The notes under the pieces are model-generated. The model was not told the origin of the DNA and searched no databases. It was given only the letters and a program-made list of their open reading frames with translations. The position numbers were made by a program, and so were the translations under genes. A stretch of DNA of 64,000 nt from Algoriphagus sp. TR-M9. Lineage in GTDB: Bacteria > Bacteroidota > Bacteroidia > Cytophagales > Cyclobacteriaceae. Below, piece after piece: positions 60,510 through 64,000 of the stretch. Position 1 is the first letter of the stretch; every line of letters begins with the position of its first letter. Location: the NCBI RefSeq assembly GCF_027594545.1, contig NZ_CP115160.1, positions 3,171,001 to 3,235,000 on the forward strand. The letters are read 5' to 3'.

Positions 60510-60625
60510 CGCTTTTATACCAGTAAGGAGTCAAAAGCTTTAAAGCTTTGCTCAACACTAGCATTAAGGCTACTTCGGTCTATGGAGCAGCTGAGCAAAG
60601 AATTATGAGCACTGGCATCATTACG
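60510..60625 (+). repeat. Dispersed intergenic repeat, copy 5
   Basis: Begins CGCTTTTATACCAGTAAGGA (one base different from copy 2 at 25900), has AAGGCTACTTCGGTCTATGG in the middle and ends GCACTGGCATCATTACG, just before the beta-lactamase ORF. Confidence 0.7.
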
Positions 60626-60674
60626 TATTTTTATGAAACTTGGTAACTTACTTTCAATCTCAATCCAGCTTTCC

Positions 60675-61412
60675 ATGAAAACCTGCTTTAGTACTAGTTT
60701 TTTATATTTAATCACCTGCTTTATTTTCATTGCTGAAGGGCAGCAAAAAGGAAATTCTTATCAATCAGAGGCTCTTCAAATCGAGCAAATCAGTCCCAAT
60801 ACATTTCTGCATATTAGCTATCTAAATACAGATGATTTCGGAAAAGTAGCCTGCAATGGCATGATCGTTATCAATCAGGGCGAGGCACTGGTTTTTGACA
60901 CACCTGCAAATAATGAGGCTAGTATAGAATTAATAAACTGGCTGGAGCAAGATCAAAATGTAAAGGTAAAGGGTGTCGTAGCTACACACTTTCACTGGGA
61001 TTGTGTGGGTGGATTAAATGAGTTTCATGCCAAGGGAATACCTTCTTTCGCTTCTGATGAAACAATAGCACTAGCGAAATCAGCAGGATATCCAACTCCT
61101 GAAAACGGATTCAAAAAGAAAATAATCCTCAAAGCAGGTCAATTAAAAGTCATCAATCAATTCTTTGGTGAAGGGCATACCAAGGACAACTTCGTGGCCT
61201 ATGCGCCCTCTGATAAAGTCATTTTCGGAGGCTGTATGATCAAGGCACTAGATGCCGGAAGTGGTAACCTAGAAGACGCCAATGTAGGGGAATGGCCTAC
61301 TACGGTTCAAAAGGTTAAATCCGCATTTTCAGACGCTGAAATTGTAATCCCGGGTCATGGGGAAATTGGAGGTACAGATTTGTTGGATTATACCATAGCG
61401 ATGTTTCAATAA
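60675..61412 (+). CDS. Subclass B1-type metallo-beta-lactamase
   Basis: About 245 residues from the ATG at 60675 (MKTCFSTSFLYLITCFIFIA signal), preferred over 60633, which lies against the repeat. All B1 zinc ligands are visible: HFHWDCVGG (HxHxD), GEGHTKDN (His), FGGCMIK (Cys) and IPGHGEIGG (His). GMIVINQGEALVFDTPAN fits the first strand of the fold. B1 enzymes hydrolyse many beta-lactams including carbapenems in the periplasm; activity here is inferred from motifs only. Intrinsic B1 enzymes are known in several Bacteroidota. No mobile element is adjacent. Confidence 0.88.
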   Translation: MKTCFSTSFLYLITCFIFIAEGQQKGNSYQSEALQIEQISPNTFLHISYLNTDDFGKVACNGMIVINQGEALVFDTPANNEASIELINWLEQDQNVKVKGVVATHFHWDCVGGLNEFHAKGIPSFASDETIALAKSAGYPTPENGFKKKIILKAGQLKVINQFFGEGHTKDNFVAYAPSDKVIFGGCMIKALDAGSGNLEDANVGEWPTTVQKVKSAFSDAEIVIPGHGEIGGTDLLDYTIAMFQ

Positions 61413-61496
61413 AGGTATCTGATTACCCACAAGTCTGTCATTGATACAATGATGATTATGTATAAATGCTTAAAATCCGGAAAATCATTCTAATTA

Positions 61497-61513
61497 ATGC
61501 AACTTAATTGCAT
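61497..61513 (+). promoter_or_regulatory. Palindrome upstream of the flavoprotein gene
   Basis: ATGCAA-CTTAA-TTGCAT, a 6-bp inverted repeat with a five-base spacer, 38 bp before the ATG at 61552. It overlaps TGCATTTG, a near match to TAnnTTTG, so a bound repressor could block transcription (inference). Confidence 0.5.
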
Positions 61514-61551
61514 TTGTGTTGGTTGCTTAACTATTAATAAACCTTCAAACT

Positions 61552-62457
61552 ATGGAAAGCAATCAATACGAAGTAATCATCATCGGCGGAAGTTATGCAG
61601 GACTAGCAGCAGCCATGGCATTGGGCAGATCTTTGCGGAAAGTCCTGGTCATTGACGCCGGCAAACCCTGTAATCGGCAAACCCCACATTCACACAATTT
61701 TTTGACCCAAGATGGCAAAACACCTTTAGAGATTTCATCCCTAGCAAAACAGCAAGTGGAAGCTTATGAAACAGTGTCTTTTCTTTCCGACTATGTGCTT
61801 TCTGCAAAGAAGTCAGAGCAGGGATTCCAAATTAAATCCCAGGAAGGAGACACATTTGAAAGTCTAAAATTAATCTTTGCCACGGGCATCCGGGATATAC
61901 TTCCAGACATTCCTGGACTCCAAGAGTGCTGGGGGATTTCGGTAATCCATTGCCCCTATTGCCACGGCTATGAAGTCAGAAACGAAAAAACCGGGATTTT
62001 GGCCAATGGGGATTTCGCTTTTGAATTTGGAAAAATGATCACCAACTGGACCAAAGAGCTGACGCTATACACCAATGGAAAATCCACTTTAACACCTGAA
62101 CAAACAGAGAAACTGATATCCAAAAACGTTCCTATTTCTGAGAAGAAAATCAGTCAAATCATCCATCAGGATGGAAAGATCAAAACCCTGGTTTTTCAGG
62201 ACGGATCCCGGGAAAATATAACTGCACTCTACGCAAAACCGGATTTTGAGCAAAGTACTCCCATCCTTTCTGAATTGGGATGTGCACTAAAGGAAAATGG
62301 ATACCTGGAGGTGGATCAGCTACAGCGAACCAGCGTTCCCGGAGTTTTTGCCTGCGGCGACAATATCAACATGTTCCGATCGGTAGCCTTTGCCGTTTCT
62401 TCAGGAAGTATGGCAGGAGCCGCCTGCAACAAAGATTTGATCGACGAAAGCTTTTGA
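61552..62457 (+). CDS. NAD(P)/FAD-dependent oxidoreductase, thioredoxin reductase-like
   Basis: 301 residues. FAD-binding IIIGGSYAGLAAAMALGRS (GxGxxG variant GGSYAG), a redox-active CPYC in VIHCPYCHGYE (about residues 137-140), and the C-terminal FAD motif VPGVFACGDNI. The length and CxxC place it with thioredoxin reductase-like proteins, but the NAD-binding GxGxxG looks weak (GILANGDFAFEFG), so the electron donor is unclear. Small family members of this kind often sit beside regulators of oxidative or disulfide stress. Its own palindrome lies upstream. Confidence 0.88.
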   Translation: MESNQYEVIIIGGSYAGLAAAMALGRSLRKVLVIDAGKPCNRQTPHSHNFLTQDGKTPLEISSLAKQQVEAYETVSFLSDYVLSAKKSEQGFQIKSQEGDTFESLKLIFATGIRDILPDIPGLQECWGISVIHCPYCHGYEVRNEKTGILANGDFAFEFGKMITNWTKELTLYTNGKSTLTPEQTEKLISKNVPISEKKISQIIHQDGKIKTLVFQDGSRENITALYAKPDFEQSTPILSELGCALKENGYLEVDQLQRTSVPGVFACGDNINMFRSVAFAVSSGSMAGAACNKDLIDESF

Positions 62458-62489
62458 GTTGTTAGTTAAGTCCCTTTCCAAGCAGAACA

Positions 62490-63029
62490 TCAAGACCCAC
62501 TTCCCTTAAACTGATCCTCCTTATAGGCAAAAAGCACATTAAAGGTAGTCAGGGAACCGTAGCATCTGGTGATGTACTGCTGGAGATGCACGCGATCCTC
62601 ATCATCCAGTTTCGGGTGGTTGTTGATATTTTGCTCCAAAACCCGCAGCTTTTCCCGCACCATCACAATCTTGTGAAAGAAAGTTGCCATAGGAATTTCC
62701 TTGGATTGCAGGCTTTCGTCATTGGGCTCGAAAACCACGTTGCCACCCATCCATTTTCCACCGAGTGGTACGATGGGTGCTCGCTCAGATGTCTGAATCA
62801 AGGCTTCACGGATGGCTTTTTCCACGTCCTTCATCGTCAGCATCGGAAAATCAGGAACCTTTGCTTCCTCTACAGTAAAACCCTCGTAATCTCTTGCGAG
62901 GGTTTTTACTTCCTCCGTGTTATAAAAATAGATTTTGTAATAAGTGTCGTCCACAGAAAGGATCATCCCTGTGCCGAATTTTGGGTGGGAAAGTTTGCTT
63001 CCCGGTGCTAATTCACTTGCTGCTGCCAT
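62490..63029 (-). CDS. Hypothetical protein with Tudor-like N-terminus
   Basis: 179 residues, soluble. The start (MAAASELAPGSKLSHPKFGTGMILSVDD then YYKIYF) resembles the small Tudor-like/CarD-N domain often seen at helicase ends (HPKFGxGxI). The remainder has GGKWMGGNVVFEPNDESLQSKEIPMATFFHKIVMVREKLRVLEQNIN, conserved-looking but not recognised by me. No neighbours share the strand closely. It could be a nucleic-acid-associated protein; function not assigned. Confidence 0.65.
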   Translation of the reverse strand: MAAASELAPGSKLSHPKFGTGMILSVDDTYYKIYFYNTEEVKTLARDYEGFTVEEAKVPDFPMLTMKDVEKAIREALIQTSERAPIVPLGGKWMGGNVVFEPNDESLQSKEIPMATFFHKIVMVREKLRVLEQNINNHPKLDDEDRVHLQQYITRCYGSLTTFNVLFAYKEDQFKGSGS

Positions 63030-63177
63030 ATTTTCAAAAAAGATTTAGGAGACCAAAATAGGCAATTTTGCGAAAACCTAAACTGTCGATAGTCCGGGAA
63101 TACCCAAAGTTTCAAATAAAAAGAAAAGGCTGCAATCCCTTACAACCTTCCTTCATTTCAAGCTTTGAAAAAGCAAA

Positions 63178-63999
63178 TCAAACTTCCGTTAGTACCATAT
63201 TCGATTTTCTCTGAGCAGCTGGTTCTTTTTTCGCTTTATTCCTTCTCCCCCACCATATCAAAAATCCTGTTACCGGAAGTGAGGCGATAATCGCGCTTAG
63301 GAAAAAAGCCAAAATCTTACCCGGCAATCCTGCTATGGCTCCCACGTGCACATCGTAATTCATTCGCATGATTTTCTGGGCGATTGTCGCCTCTTCGAAT
63401 CGGTTGTAAAAATGCTCTACTGGAAGTTCTTCCAGCGTATTCTGATCAAAATATCTATAATCAGATTTCCAATAAGTCGATGCATCCGGATTGGCATTAG
63501 CAGCAAGAGCAGATCCCTCAAATTCAGGCGGATGAACTTCTATATATTCAGCATCGGGATATTCCGCATTCATTTTCATCCACACCGCATCCAAGGCGGG
63601 AATTTCCCCTTGATAGGTTTGGGTAGAATCGGATAAAGGGTTGTAATACTCTACAAATTGGTCTCCACCGGAAGCCACAAAGTAAAGTCCGTCTCTAAAC
63701 CAAATAAAACCCCAAACCAAACCGGTAATCGCGAAAACCAAGGCAAAAGTCATCACATAAAAGCCCAGCACCTGATGCAAATCGTAATTCTTCCTTCTCC
63801 ATCTTGCTGACCACTTGATCTTCAGACTTTGCTTGAGGTTCTTCTTTTTCTTTGGCCACCAAAGGATCAGACCAGAGATGACCATAAAAAGGAAAATCAG
63901 GGTGAAACTCGCTACTACAGGCTGACCAATTTCAGGCGGTAGCCAAAGGTAAAAGTGCCCATCCAAAACGATTCGGAAAAAGTCTGCGTACTCGTCCTT
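63178..63999 (-). CDS. PepSY-associated membrane protein, C-terminal part (5' partial)
   Basis: The frame is open to the window edge (upstream residues KDEYADFFRIVLDGHFYLWLP), so the start lies outside; the TTG at 63966 is internal. Visible are helices (about 17-37 from that TTG, ~68-90, ~218-240), the conserved ISGLILWWPKKKKNLKQSLKIKWSARWRRKNYDLHQVLGFY block and ITGLVWGFIWF, all typical of PepSY-TM proteins linked to iron-siderophore uptake. In Bacteroidota such proteins often accompany TonB-dependent siderophore receptors; the adjacent DNA is not available. Confidence 0.88.
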   Translation of the reverse strand, partial: KDEYADFFRIVLDGHFYLWLPPEIGQPVVASFTLIFLFMVISGLILWWPKKKKNLKQSLKIKWSARWRRKNYDLHQVLGFYVMTFALVFAITGLVWGFIWFRDGLYFVASGGDQFVEYYNPLSDSTQTYQGEIPALDAVWMKMNAEYPDAEYIEVHPPEFEGSALAANANPDASTYWKSDYRYFDQNTLEELPVEHFYNRFEEATIAQKIMRMNYDVHVGAIAGLPGKILAFFLSAIIASLPVTGFLIWWGRRNKAKKEPAAQRKSNMVLTEV

Positions 64000-64000
64000 G

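Noticed and set aside
1..64000. Prophage, integrative element or tRNA attachment site
   Set aside because: No integrase, structural phage gene, transposase or tRNA was seen, and no attachment repeats flank the accessory blocks.

Overview
The window looks like a marine or aquatic Bacteroidota chromosome, most likely order Cytophagales (Cyclobacteriaceae/Algoriphagus-like). I infer this from two SusC/SusD outer-membrane uptake pairs, four Cys-type sulfatases, LytTR and REC-first histidine kinase regulators, a PVC-type CxxCH protein, roughly 43-45% GC by eye, weak Shine-Dalgarno signals, and at least one TAnnTTTG promoter box. Species cannot be fixed from sequence alone. No rRNA, tRNA, CRISPR array, phage or transposase gene was seen.

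Layout. 1-23.9 kb is mostly housekeeping or mixed genes: the end of an M1-type peptidase, a frameshifted DUF1460 gene, an ExbB-like protein, a LytTR regulator, a small membrane protein/XRE regulator pair behind a palindromic operator, a cyclase-family lipoprotein, amt, a DUF1398 protein, an ABC exporter pair, a sugar MFS porter, an ABC-F protein, sucD, a REC-histidine kinase followed by an ABC ATPase/FtsX-like permease/DUF3299 set with His-rich loops, a class IV aminotransferase, SCO/cytochrome c, HemJ and meaB.

24-44 kb is a polysaccharide utilisation region. Two paralogous sulfatases face away from a run of a sodium/solute symporter, Gfo/Idh/MocA oxidoreductase, third sulfatase, L-fuconate dehydratase, two GH43-like beta-propeller proteins and SusC/SusD. 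A TetR regulator and a fourth sulfatase follow. L-fuconate dehydratase with several sulfatases points to a sulfated, fucose-containing polysaccharide such as algal fucan. No fucosidase, fucanase or formylglycine-generating enzyme is in view, so the locus is partial or works with distant genes.

44-55 kb looks like a phosphorus-scavenging block: a GDPD-like/alkaline phosphatase fusion, a Ca-dependent PI-PLC-like protein, a calcineurin-like phosphoesterase, then, beyond a 280-bp tandem repeat, a second SusD/SusC pair. 55-64 kb holds a POTRA/beta-barrel-like outer-membrane protein, a 1001-aa propeller/HEAT/cytochrome c lipoprotein, a metallo-beta-lactamase with every subclass B1 zinc ligand, a thioredoxin reductase-like flavoprotein and the end of a PepSY-TM protein.

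The least expected structure is in the non-coding DNA. A 91-bp leader repeat ends exactly at the start codon of two dissimilar sulfatase genes 16.6 kb apart on opposite strands, with an expanded third copy in tandem. A dispersed intergenic repeat family has at least five members, a ~280-bp tandem repeat lies at 49.3-49.9 kb, and a motif is shared by three promoters in the sulfatase/SusCD region.
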